Source: an uncultured Lachnospiraceae bacterium (GTDB taxonomy: Bacteria; Bacillota; Clostridia; Lachnospirales; Lachnospiraceae). Taken from it: DNA of 64,000 nucleotides. The notes under the pieces were generated by a model, which saw only the letters and a program-made list of their open reading frames with translations, did no database searches and was not told the origin of the DNA. Positions 34,748-42,402 of this stretch are shown in pieces (the first letter of the stretch is position 1; each line of letters opens with the position of its first letter). The position numbers and the translations under genes are program-made. The stretch covers positions 1-64,000 of the forward strand of contig CAJUSK010000008.1 in NCBI GenBank assembly GCA_910589075.1, written 5' to 3'.

Positions 34748-36004
34748 ATGATTAAAAATTTCAGTTGTAAAGATTTCAGGAATGTAAATGTAGATGGGCT
34801 AGAGTTCAGCCGCATCAATGTACTCATAGGACCAAACAATTCCGGAAAGACAAATTTTATACGTGCACTATCTTTTTGTGCAGATATGGTCAATAATTCT
34901 GAAAAGCTGATAGGAAATTCTTCTTTTCAGACATTGGTCTGCCGGTATGGAATGGAGGATATTTATAATAAGTTTGCAACTGATTCCCGGCAGGAAATTA
35001 CGATGCAATGGAAAATCAATTTGGATAATAAGAAAAAAGTGAATTATAAATTCAGTTTCCATACGGGAAGCCAGTTACAGGATTTTTTCATTACCATGGA
35101 AAAACTGGATGATCGCTATAAACCACATTATGAAAAACGGCCTTTTAATTATTTTACCTGCCATGAAAAGCCGGGAGAAGGTTATATATCCGGAGCTGTC
35201 AACCGGGGAGAGGGAAATAACAGGACAAAGTTTAAGGTGCCCCATAACGACACAGTCCTGAAACAATTTGATCAGATCAGATTAGAGAATAAGGTGATTT
35301 ATGAGCGGTCCTCCAGACAGGTCGGTATGGTACAGATGCTGCAGGATTATTTCAGCAAATATTATTTTTATTCCAGCTCACAGTTTGACTTGAAAAAGAT
35401 CCGGGAGCCTCAGGGGATGCAATATAACGGAAGCACACTGGAAAAAGACGGTTCCAATTTTGTAAATGTTTTTAACTATTATAAGAATAAAGACATCTAT
35501 ATGCCGATTACGTTTCTTGAAAAAATAAAAGAACTGATGTCTACAGTGGATTCTGCGGATGCTGTTGCGGAATTTGGAAAACTTGTATTTAAAATAGGGT
35601 ATGAGGGGAGGCAGTTCCATTTAAGTGATCTGTCAGACGGTACAATCAAAGCGCTTCTGCTGACACTTCTGATTCATGTACCTGTAAATGATGGTTTTTC
35701 CATGCTGGCCATTGATGAACCGGAAATGAATATCCATCCTGCATGGCAGCAGATTATTGGCCGATGGATTCAATATTCAGAGAATTTTAAGCAGTGCTTT
35801 ATCAGTACACATTCACCGGATTTTCTGGATACTTTTACAGAGGGATTCAAGCGGGGAGAGGTCGGCGTATTCGTATTTGATCCAAGAGAAGAAGCGGCTG
35901 TACGCCAGCTGAAATATGCAGAGATGGAAGAGGAATTACAGGATTGGGAGTTGGGTGATTTGTACAGGGTGAATGATCCGTCTATAGGAGGATGGCCGTG
36001 GTAA
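34748..36004 (+). CDS. AAA ATPase (OLD/RloA-like)
   Basis: A 418-residue ATPase of the RecF/OLD type. Walker A is GPNNSGKTN at 28-36. LSDGTIKAL is the signature, Walker B is MLAIDEPEMNIHP, and STHSPDFLD carries the switch His. It lacks a Toprim domain of its own; that activity is probably supplied by the next gene. ATG 34748 has GAGGT seven bases upstream; a TTG at 34742 is less likely. Its stop overlaps the start of the DUF4276-like gene. Confidence 0.85.
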   Translation: MIKNFSCKDFRNVNVDGLEFSRINVLIGPNNSGKTNFIRALSFCADMVNNSEKLIGNSSFQTLVCRYGMEDIYNKFATDSRQEITMQWKINLDNKKKVNYKFSFHTGSQLQDFFITMEKLDDRYKPHYEKRPFNYFTCHEKPGEGYISGAVNRGEGNNRTKFKVPHNDTVLKQFDQIRLENKVIYERSSRQVGMVQMLQDYFSKYYFYSSSQFDLKKIREPQGMQYNGSTLEKDGSNFVNVFNYYKNKDIYMPITFLEKIKELMSTVDSADAVAEFGKLVFKIGYEGRQFHLSDLSDGTIKALLLTLLIHVPVNDGFSMLAIDEPEMNIHPAWQQIIGRWIQYSENFKQCFISTHSPDFLDTFTEGFKRGEVGVFVFDPREEAAVRQLKYAEMEEELQDWELGDLYRVNDPSIGGWPW

Positions 36005-36828
36005 AGCCAAAGATAGCATGTTATATAACAGGCGGGTGGACAGAGTGCGGTTATATGACAAAGTTTTTAGAAAAAATAAATGACAGATATGATTATCGGC
36101 AGCGATTCCCTCAAAAGAATATTGGAAAGAAGGGAAAAGCGCGGAAAGATTATAAAGTTGCAGGGACAACCGGGGCGGCGCTTGTCCGGGAAGCCTGCGG
36201 GGATATGAGAAGGCATCCTGAAGTATTGCGGGAGTACAGTGGAATATTGATTGAAGATGATCTGGATGACCAGTATTTTTTACCGGATGGAACCGGCCGG
36301 GATCATGAAAAAATAGAAGTGAGGAAAGCGGAGATAACGGCTCAATTCAGAAGTCTGCTGGGGAGAGAAGACATGCCGGTTATTTTTCTGTATGCACTGC
36401 CTGAAATAGAAGCGTGGTTTTGTGCGGACTGGGAGAATACATTCGGAGCGGAATACGGCGGAAAGTTGTCAGAAATGAATGCTTATTTCAGTATTACATT
36501 TAAAAAGTATGTGGATCAGTATGTACTGACTGAGCGTTTTTCGGGCGGCAATATTGAAAATTATGGTTTTTTTAACGGGCAATACAAAAAACTGAGCGAA
36601 GAACTGATGGGCGCTTTTCAGGAATATTCCTGCCAAAGTGAAGATTTTAAAAGCAATGAGTTGTATAACAAAAAAATAAACGGGCTGATCAGAAACAATG
36701 AATTGCGTTATTCAAAAAAGGTAGAAGGAATCAACATGCTCAGACGCCTGCGGCCAGAGACAGTGGCCACATCTTGTGGCCATTATTTTGCCAGAGTCTG
36801 CAATGGGTTAAGGGATTTACATAGCTGA
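35998..36828 (+). CDS. DUF4276-like Toprim protein
   Basis: A 276-residue protein with three acidic motifs in the order expected of a Toprim fold: Glu in GGWTECGYM, DD-rich EDDLDD and LPEIEAWF. This matches the DUF4276 pattern of ATPase-coupled nucleases. Paired OLD-like ATPase and separate Toprim gene recall PARIS (AriA/AriB) and AbiL/RloAB-type abortive infection modules. GTG 35998 is six bases after AGGAGG and is preferred; ATG 35992 abuts that site. Confidence 0.72.
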   Translation: MVKPKIACYITGGWTECGYMTKFLEKINDRYDYRQRFPQKNIGKKGKARKDYKVAGTTGAALVREACGDMRRHPEVLREYSGILIEDDLDDQYFLPDGTGRDHEKIEVRKAEITAQFRSLLGREDMPVIFLYALPEIEAWFCADWENTFGAEYGGKLSEMNAYFSITFKKYVDQYVLTERFSGGNIENYGFFNGQYKKLSEELMGAFQEYSCQSEDFKSNELYNKKINGLIRNNELRYSKKVEGINMLRRLRPETVATSCGHYFARVCNGLRDLHS

Positions 36829-36983
36829 TGCATGCGGTTTTTCATCATTTATTCTGCCGAAAGATATAAAATACCGGAAACAGCGGCTTGCTTGTGAAAT
36901 ATTTTACCCATACGCCGGCCGTTTCTGTTAAAATACGGTATAATTGCATGAAAAAACCGGTTTTTTTTGTAAGAAAAACCAGT

Positions 36984-37011
36984 TTGACAGAAGCAAATAT
37001 TGTAGTATGAT
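36984..37011 (+). promoter_or_regulatory. promoter of the DUF3048 lipoprotein gene
   Basis: TTGACA (36984-36989), a 16-base spacer and TATGAT (37006-37011). Just upstream, a perfect palindrome of six A, CCGG and six T (36951-36966) could act as a terminator for the preceding gene. Confidence 0.65.
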
Positions 37012-37062
37012 AAGGGAAGGGAAAAACAGCCCAATAAGCAACGAAAGGAATTTGGTGAACCA

Positions 37063-38199
37063 ATGAAAAGGAAATCAGTATTACTTTTGACCTCAGTGGT
37101 ATTGGCTGCAATGCTTTTAGGCGGATGCGGCAAAGAAGATGAGAGTGCAAATGCTTCCATACTGGACGATATTGAGGAAGAAACCGTTGAAGCGGAGGAA
37201 CCGGAGGTAGTGGAAGAAACAGAGACAGAGGCGGAAGAGGAAGAGGAGATTCCGGAAGGAATGTACCGCAGCGAACTTACAAATGAGTGGATTGATGAGA
37301 GCCTCAAGAATCAGAGGCCCATTGCAGCCATGGTGGACAATGAGAAAACGGCATTGCCGCATTTTGGCCTGTCCGATGCGGATGTGGTGTATGAAGTTAT
37401 GAACAGCACGAAAAACGGCAGGATTACCCGTTTGATGGCTGTTGTGAAAGACTGGGGAAAGATTGAACAGTTGGGCAGTATCCGGAGTACACGTCCCACC
37501 AATATTCTCCTTGCGGCAGAATGGAATGCAGTGCTTTGCCACGACGGCGGCCCGTTCTATATTGATCCGTATCTTGCAAACGATTACTCCGCGCATTTCA
37601 GCGGTGGGTTTGATCGGGTTAACAATGGAAAGGCAAGAGAATTTACGGAATATATCTGTACCGGTAATCTGGACAGCAAGTTTGGCTCTTCCAACTATTC
37701 CACAGAGTATGACAAGTTCTACGCAGGAAAAGACGTGGAGGATTATCAGCACTTTAACTTCTCCGATGATGAGCTGACACTGGAAGGTGATGGCGTAATT
37801 GACGCGACAGAGATTTCTCTTCCTTTCAGCCATAATCAGTCTACACTGAAATACAATGCAGATACACAGACATATGATTATTATGAATATGGCAGCGTAC
37901 ATGTGGATGCCGGCAACGACAATAAAGTACTTACTTTTAAAAATGTTTTGATTCAGAACTGTACGTTCCATCAGTATGATGAGAATGGATACATGATTTA
38001 TAACTGTATTGATGCAAGCAATCGTGACGGCTACTATGTAACCAACGGTAAAGCAATGCCTATTACCTGGGCAAAGACCGGTGATGCGGAGCCGACCCGC
38101 TATTTTGACAAAGACGGGAATGAAATTACCATCAATACCGGTAAGACCTATATTACACTGGTTCCCGATGACGGCTGGAAAGATATGAGCATCAAATAA
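37063..38199 (+). CDS. DUF3048 (YerB-like) lipoprotein
   Basis: A 378-residue lipoprotein. The signal peptide ends in LLGGCG with the lipidated Cys near residue 23, and a very acidic linker (about 25-65) follows. The DUF3048 N-terminal domain is visible as RPIAAMVDNEKTALPHFGLSDADVVYE with SIRSTRPTN, and the C-terminal part ends TYITLVPDD. YerB family members are extracytoplasmic proteins of unknown function in spore formers. It lies between payload 3 and spmB and has housekeeping-like base composition. Confidence 0.87.
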   Translation: MKRKSVLLLTSVVLAAMLLGGCGKEDESANASILDDIEEETVEAEEPEVVEETETEAEEEEEIPEGMYRSELTNEWIDESLKNQRPIAAMVDNEKTALPHFGLSDADVVYEVMNSTKNGRITRLMAVVKDWGKIEQLGSIRSTRPTNILLAAEWNAVLCHDGGPFYIDPYLANDYSAHFSGGFDRVNNGKAREFTEYICTGNLDSKFGSSNYSTEYDKFYAGKDVEDYQHFNFSDDELTLEGDGVIDATEISLPFSHNQSTLKYNADTQTYDYYEYGSVHVDAGNDNKVLTFKNVLIQNCTFHQYDENGYMIYNCIDASNRDGYYVTNGKAMPITWAKTGDAEPTRYFDKDGNEITINTGKTYITLVPDDGWKDMSIK

Positions 38200-38291
38200 T
38201 CGGTTCGGTTTATATCCTATCCATTGCGGCAGGAGCACTTCCTGCTGTGTGGGCGGGCAGATAAGGTATATTAAACAGCAGATCATTTACT

Positions 38292-38343
38292 ATTTCCGGA
38301 CAGTACTGCATATATATGTAGTAAATAACTGTCCGGAAATTTT
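38292..38343 (+). terminator. large hairpin directly before spmB
   Basis: ATTTCCGGACAGT (38292-38304) and ACTGTCCGGAAAT (38328-38340) are perfectly complementary over 13 bp, then TTT runs into the spmB ATG. The enclosed segment is itself nearly palindromic (ACTGCATATATATGTAGT). It may terminate the DUF3048 transcript. Its 3' arm also occupies the place where an spmB ribosome site would be. Confidence 0.7.
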
Positions 38344-38874
38344 ATGTTATCAGTCTTATCAAATCTATCCAATATTATTATCCCTCTTGTTATTTTTTAC
38401 ATTGTGGCAGAGGGGCTTCTGATGAAAACCAATATTTATGAAAACTTTATAAAAGGAGCCAGAGACGGATTCCTGGTGGTCATCCGGATTATGCCCACGC
38501 TGATTGGTCTGATGATGGCAGTGGGCATATTGCGTGCGTCCGGCTTTCTGGACTTTCTGGGGAAGATTACGGGGGGGCTGACGGATCGCCTGGGGTTTCC
38601 GTCGGAGCTGATTCCGGTTACGGTGATCAAACTGTTTTCTTCCTCAGCGGCAACCGGGCTGGTACTGGACATTTTTAAAGAGTTCGGGACAGACTCCTAT
38701 ATTGGGCTTGTCACTTCCATTATGATGAGTTGTACAGAGACTGTGTTTTATACCATGTCAGTTTATTTTATGGCAGCAAAAGTGACAAAAACAAGATTTA
38801 CGCTGCCAGGGGCTGTTTTCTGCACACTGGCCGGGATTGTGGCCAGCATGGTTATTGCAGCCGGACTGATGTGA
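38344..38874 (+). CDS. spmB: spore maturation protein B
   Basis: A 176-residue membrane protein of the same Gate superfamily as SpmA, with about five hydrophobic segments. GARDGFLVVIRIMPTLIGLMMAVG and FSSSAATGLVLDIF are family hallmarks. SpmB and SpmA act together in spore core dehydration and are usually adjacent; here about 11.4 kb separates them. No Shine-Dalgarno sequence is visible apart from GGAAAT inside the hairpin arm. Confidence 0.92.
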   Translation: MLSVLSNLSNIIIPLVIFYIVAEGLLMKTNIYENFIKGARDGFLVVIRIMPTLIGLMMAVGILRASGFLDFLGKITGGLTDRLGFPSELIPVTVIKLFSSSAATGLVLDIFKEFGTDSYIGLVTSIMMSCTETVFYTMSVYFMAAKVTKTRFTLPGAVFCTLAGIVASMVIAAGLM

Positions 38875-39089
38875 TCTGTGGCTATATTATAAAAATGTTA
38901 AAAATCCTTGCGAACAGCCGGTATCTGGGGTAAACTGAAACTACTAAAAAAAAGATAAATGTCTTTCTCATGCGGACAAATGGAAACGGGCTTATCAGGA
39001 AAACATAAAATCAAAGAGACGTATCCGGTCAGGGCCGGAAAATAAGAAAAGCGTTTAAAGAACGAAAGAAAAGGCGGGTGAGATAAGCT

Positions 39090-39533
39090 GTGAAACTGGG
39101 GATATTACTTTTCTGTGTGTTGCTGACAGCGGCTGTTGTGGGCATCTGGCTTATCCGCAGGCGGAATCGGGATATTCTGCCGGATGATATGGAAGGCCAT
39201 GAATTTGAGCGATATTGTGCAGAACTTCTGGAGGGAAATGGGTTTCAGGAAGTGGAAGTGACAAAAGGCAGCGGGGATTATGGGGTGGATATTCTGGCTG
39301 AAAAAGACGGGATTACCTATGCCATTCAGTGTAAACGCTATACAGGGCCGGTAGGGGTGGCAGCAGTACAGCAGGCCTATGCGGGTCGGGACTATTATGA
39401 CCGGATGGTGGGCGCCGTACTGACCAACCAGTACTTTACAGCACCGGCGGTAGAGGCGGCCCGGAAACTGAAAATCCTCCTTTGGGACAGAGGGTATATG
39501 GAAGGGATGATGGAGGAGCAGCGTGGAGGGTGA
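39090..39533 (+). CDS. membrane-anchored Mrr-like restriction endonuclease domain protein
   Basis: A 147-residue protein. One hydrophobic segment (about 3-22) precedes a PD-(D/E)XK domain of the Mrr type: EFERYCAELLEGNGF, GDYGVDIL (catalytic Asp) and IQCKRY (catalytic Gln-x-Lys), then GAVLTNQYF. Mrr domains cleave DNA, often methylated. The anchor would place the domain at the membrane; similar short TM-Mrr proteins occur outside R-M loci and their function is open. The start is GTG. Confidence 0.82.
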   Translation: MKLGILLFCVLLTAAVVGIWLIRRRNRDILPDDMEGHEFERYCAELLEGNGFQEVEVTKGSGDYGVDILAEKDGITYAIQCKRYTGPVGVAAVQQAYAGRDYYDRMVGAVLTNQYFTAPAVEAARKLKILLWDRGYMEGMMEEQRGG

Positions 39534-39662
39534 GCAATGCAGGCATCCAATTGATGAATAAAGTGTTTGGGCAGGGCATCCGCTTTTGGAGTGGGTGCTT
39601 TTTCTGTGTTCCCGGTATTGTTTATCTCCTGATTTTACAGGCGTTTAAGGATTCATGTACAA

Positions 39663-39703
39663 TTGCGTTACTGGATATTATATGATATACTTTGACTGTC
39701 AAA
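39663..39703 (+). promoter_or_regulatory. fabT promoter with FabT-type operator
   Basis: TTGCGT (39663-39668), a 17-base spacer and TATACT (39686-39691), fused to TTTGACTGTCAAA (39691-39703). It has the same layout as the acpP promoter and suggests autoregulation. Confidence 0.78.
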
Positions 39704-39830
39704 CTAAACGGCCATGAAAATGAACGGAAACTGATATATGCAGGGGTGCGTGATCAGATCATTTCGCGTATATGCAACAGGGTGCATGGCATACATAGAT
39801 GGCAAAACAGAGAGAAAGGTACGGACAGAA

Positions 39831-40274
39831 GTGGATATCAACGCTGCTTTGAATGAAGTCTTTGTGAAAGTGTTCAAGAATATCACGGGGATTGAAGAAC
39901 GGGTTATACGGACAGAAGAATATTACAATGCTACAGCTAACGATATGCACGTGATAGAAACCATTGGTATGGGGCAGCCCCGGAATATGACATCTGTGGC
40001 AAAGGCATTGTCTGTGACCACGGGTACGCTCACGATTTCCGTGAACAGCCTTGTAAAGAAGGGATTTGTGGTGCGGAGCCGGAGTGAGGAAGACCGACGG
40101 GTGGTACTGGTTTCTTTGACGGAAAAAGGGAAACAGGTATATATGAAACATCAGAAATTTCATGAAGAACTGGTGAAAAGCATTGTGGACAGACTGGATG
40201 AGCGGGAGAAGATACTGCTAGAAAAGGTGTTGTCCAATTTGAACGGATATTTCAGAGAGATGCAACAGAAATAA
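39831..40274 (+). CDS. fabT: MarR-family fatty acid regulator FabT
   Basis: A 147-residue winged-helix protein. NDMHVIETIG is typical of FabT, and the recognition region MTSVAKALSVTTGTLTISVNSL is followed by the wing RSEEDRRVVLVSLTEKG. FabT represses fab genes in response to acyl-ACP. GTG 39831 is chosen because the family begins MDIN-like and AAAGGT lies upstream; an in-frame ATG about 45 bases earlier and a start at 39738 are less likely. The gene is not in the fab operon, but the same operator occurs at both loci. Confidence 0.85.
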   Translation: MDINAALNEVFVKVFKNITGIEERVIRTEEYYNATANDMHVIETIGMGQPRNMTSVAKALSVTTGTLTISVNSLVKKGFVVRSRSEEDRRVVLVSLTEKGKQVYMKHQKFHEELVKSIVDRLDEREKILLEKVLSNLNGYFREMQQK

Positions 40275-40307
40275 CACGGATTTGCACAGACCGCAAATCC
40301 GTGTTTT
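40274..40307 (+). terminator. fabT terminator
   Basis: ACACGGATTTGC and GCAAATCCGTGT form a perfect 12-bp stem with a 7-base loop, then TTT. Confidence 0.92.
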
Positions 40308-40314
40308 ATTCATG

Positions 40315-40350
40315 ACAATAGGTTTGCTGGCGAAGCCTGCAATCTATTGT
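40315..40350 (+). repeat. 36-bp dispersed hairpin repeat, copy 4
   Basis: Same sequence and orientation as 845-880. It lies directly after the fabT terminator and abuts a tandem repeat array. Confidence 0.85.
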
Positions 40351-40352
40351 TC

Positions 40353-40472
40353 ATGAGAGTAGAAAGTTCGCAAGGTGTGGTTACGATTGTTTATGACAAT
40401 AGAAAGTTCGCAAAGTGTGGTTACGGTTGTTCATGCCAATAGAAAGTTCACAAACATGCATACGATTGTTCC
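40353..40472 (+). repeat. three tandem 40-bp repeats
   Basis: Units begin at 40353, 40393 and 40433. Each has ATGAnA-like start, a core AATAGAAAGTTCGCAAAGTG and an end in GATTGTT or GGTTGTT; the third is more diverged. The core is shared with the repeat at 23361-23492. No spacers are present, so it is not a CRISPR array. The downstream DUF885 gene is on the other strand. Confidence 0.8.
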
Positions 40473-40486
40473 GGGAGAGGAAACAT

Positions 40487-42283
40487 TTAATCCAACTGTT
40501 CCCACAGAATGGAAAAGGGACAGGGGCCTGTTTCCAGTATCATCCGGTGGAATCGTATATCACTGTAATCGTCTCCCCAGGCATCTCTTGCGGCGTCTTT
40601 CAGCAGTCCGAATTCCAGATAGCCCACATAATATTTTGGATAGTTGGCAGGTTCTTCCACGATATATTCGTATATATTCCGGGTTACATCGGGCCGGGTA
40701 ATGCCGAATTTACTCAGAAGGGTATGTACTTTTTCGTAATCGGCGCCATGGTAATGGATTTCCAGATCCAGAAGTGAATAAAGGCAGAGCTGAATGCTTC
40801 GGTTGATACGCATGGCATCTGCCAACAGTATGGCATCCTGAGAGCAGCCTTGTTGTTGCATATATTCTTTTCCGTATTCATAAGAAAGCATTTCCACATA
40901 GAGTGCCCAGCCTTCTGTATAGCCTCCATAATTTAAAAGATTGCGCGCGGGATTGATATGTGCATCCTGCTGATGAAGATGATGGTATACGGTCTGATAC
41001 AGATGGCCCGGATAGCCTTCATGGGCCAGAGTGGTATATAATTCCAGCCCGGCAGGATTGTCTTTGTGGTTTATATAAATGGAATTTTCTGAAATATCAT
41101 CTATAGGAGGCGTGAGATAAAATGCCGGGCTGCAATAGTCTTCCAGACTGGGGGATACCGGTTTGATGCTGCAGGAAAGGGAAGTACCCTCCGGTATGGC
41201 TGGAAATGCAGGCTGCATACGACGTTGTAAATCACGCAGGTAATCCGCTGCGCTTGCCTGAGGAAATTCGTCTTCCGGTGAAACGGCCAGCAGGGTGGGA
41301 GACTGTTTCAGAATTTCTGCCAGGTCATGGGTGTTGTTTTGCAGTTGCGCGGCAAGCAGCCGTTCCACTTCGTCCAGGGAACGGCTGCAGCCGGTAGTCT
41401 GTTCAAACAGAAAGGCATAATATTCTTTTCCGCCAGGTAAGCCGGCCAGTCCGCCATTGCATGTTCCGCTGCCCTTCAGCAGAAGGATGGCATCACCCAG
41501 CGCTTCATAAGCGGGCATGACACTTTGGAGCAGCAGGGTCTGATTACGTCGCAGATAGGTTTCTTTTTCAGCGGGGGCAATCAGTTGTTTATCAATGAGC
41601 CCCTGGAGCCGTTCTGCGAAGGTGGTGTACAGAAAATGTGTACCGTCCATAATCTGGCCTGCATCCATAATTTGATAGCACTGTTCGATAATTTTATCGG
41701 CAGCAGTATCAGACATAAAGAGCCCGGCGGCGGCTTTCTCTTTTTCATAAGCCGCAATGCCATCCAGATAAGCGGGAATCTGAGCCAACAGGGATAAATA
41801 ATTATCCACATCCTGCCGGGTGCGGAAGGTATATTCCGCCAAAAGGATCGGAAGGCTGGACTGGATACCGGAGGCAGGGGACAGGGGCTCAGAATAATAA
41901 GCCCACATCTCTTCTTTCATACGGTTTTCCAGATGCCATGTGAGCAGGCGGTATAACATCTTTGACTCTTTGCCAAAGAACAGCGGCTGTATGCCGGCCA
42001 TTGTATCCCTGTACCGGGACAGTTGCAGATATGCCTGTTTTTGCGTCTCTTTGTCGTAGGTGGACAAGTGAGCCGTATCCCCGGGTATTCCATAATTTTC
42101 CGGCCATGCCAGTATGTAGTGCATGCTCAGAGTGTCATTTTCCAGCTCCTGGCAAAACAGTGCATCCGTGAAGCTGTGAAAACGGTATGCCTGGACGCCT
42201 GCAAAAAGAGAGACTGACAAGAGTACAGTCATAATCAGTGCGGCCACTCTGGTGAAACGCCGCTTTTTCAAAAAATGTTTCAT
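40487..42283 (-). CDS. secreted DUF885 family protein (putative metallopeptidase)
   Basis: A 598-residue protein with an N-terminal membrane segment or signal peptide (about 12-31). The DUF885 hallmark HEGYPGH, a zinc-peptidase-like motif, lies in the C-terminal half, followed by YTEGWALYVE, in which Glu is the third presumed metal ligand. The family includes dipeptidase-like proteins, but most substrates are unknown. Start at ATG 42283; a 48-codon upstream extension has no support. It is the only minus-strand gene in this part and is divergent from the sensor kinase gene at 42403. Confidence 0.85.
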   Translation of the reverse strand: MKHFLKKRRFTRVAALIMTVLLSVSLFAGVQAYRFHSFTDALFCQELENDTLSMHYILAWPENYGIPGDTAHLSTYDKETQKQAYLQLSRYRDTMAGIQPLFFGKESKMLYRLLTWHLENRMKEEMWAYYSEPLSPASGIQSSLPILLAEYTFRTRQDVDNYLSLLAQIPAYLDGIAAYEKEKAAAGLFMSDTAADKIIEQCYQIMDAGQIMDGTHFLYTTFAERLQGLIDKQLIAPAEKETYLRRNQTLLLQSVMPAYEALGDAILLLKGSGTCNGGLAGLPGGKEYYAFLFEQTTGCSRSLDEVERLLAAQLQNNTHDLAEILKQSPTLLAVSPEDEFPQASAADYLRDLQRRMQPAFPAIPEGTSLSCSIKPVSPSLEDYCSPAFYLTPPIDDISENSIYINHKDNPAGLELYTTLAHEGYPGHLYQTVYHHLHQQDAHINPARNLLNYGGYTEGWALYVEMLSYEYGKEYMQQQGCSQDAILLADAMRINRSIQLCLYSLLDLEIHYHGADYEKVHTLLSKFGITRPDVTRNIYEYIVEEPANYPKYYVGYLEFGLLKDAARDAWGDDYSDIRFHRMILETGPCPFSILWEQLD

Positions 42284-42402
42284 AGAATTAGTGCCTTGCG
42301 GTTCTTTAGAAAAATATATGTGTAAAGAAAAGACATTAGCACATTGACGGAAAGGATTTTTTGGTGGAAAATGGAGAAGGAAACCGGCAGGAGGGCGATA
42401 CC

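Noticed and set aside
39482..39685. 67-codon frame overlapping the Mrr-like gene end
   Set aside because: It mostly overlaps the established gene in another frame and lacks a ribosome site.
40353..40472. Three 40-bp repeats as a small CRISPR or as part of a plus-strand gene
   Set aside because: There are no spacers, and the plus-strand frames here arise from the repeat itself; the DUF885 gene on the minus strand explains the downstream sequence.
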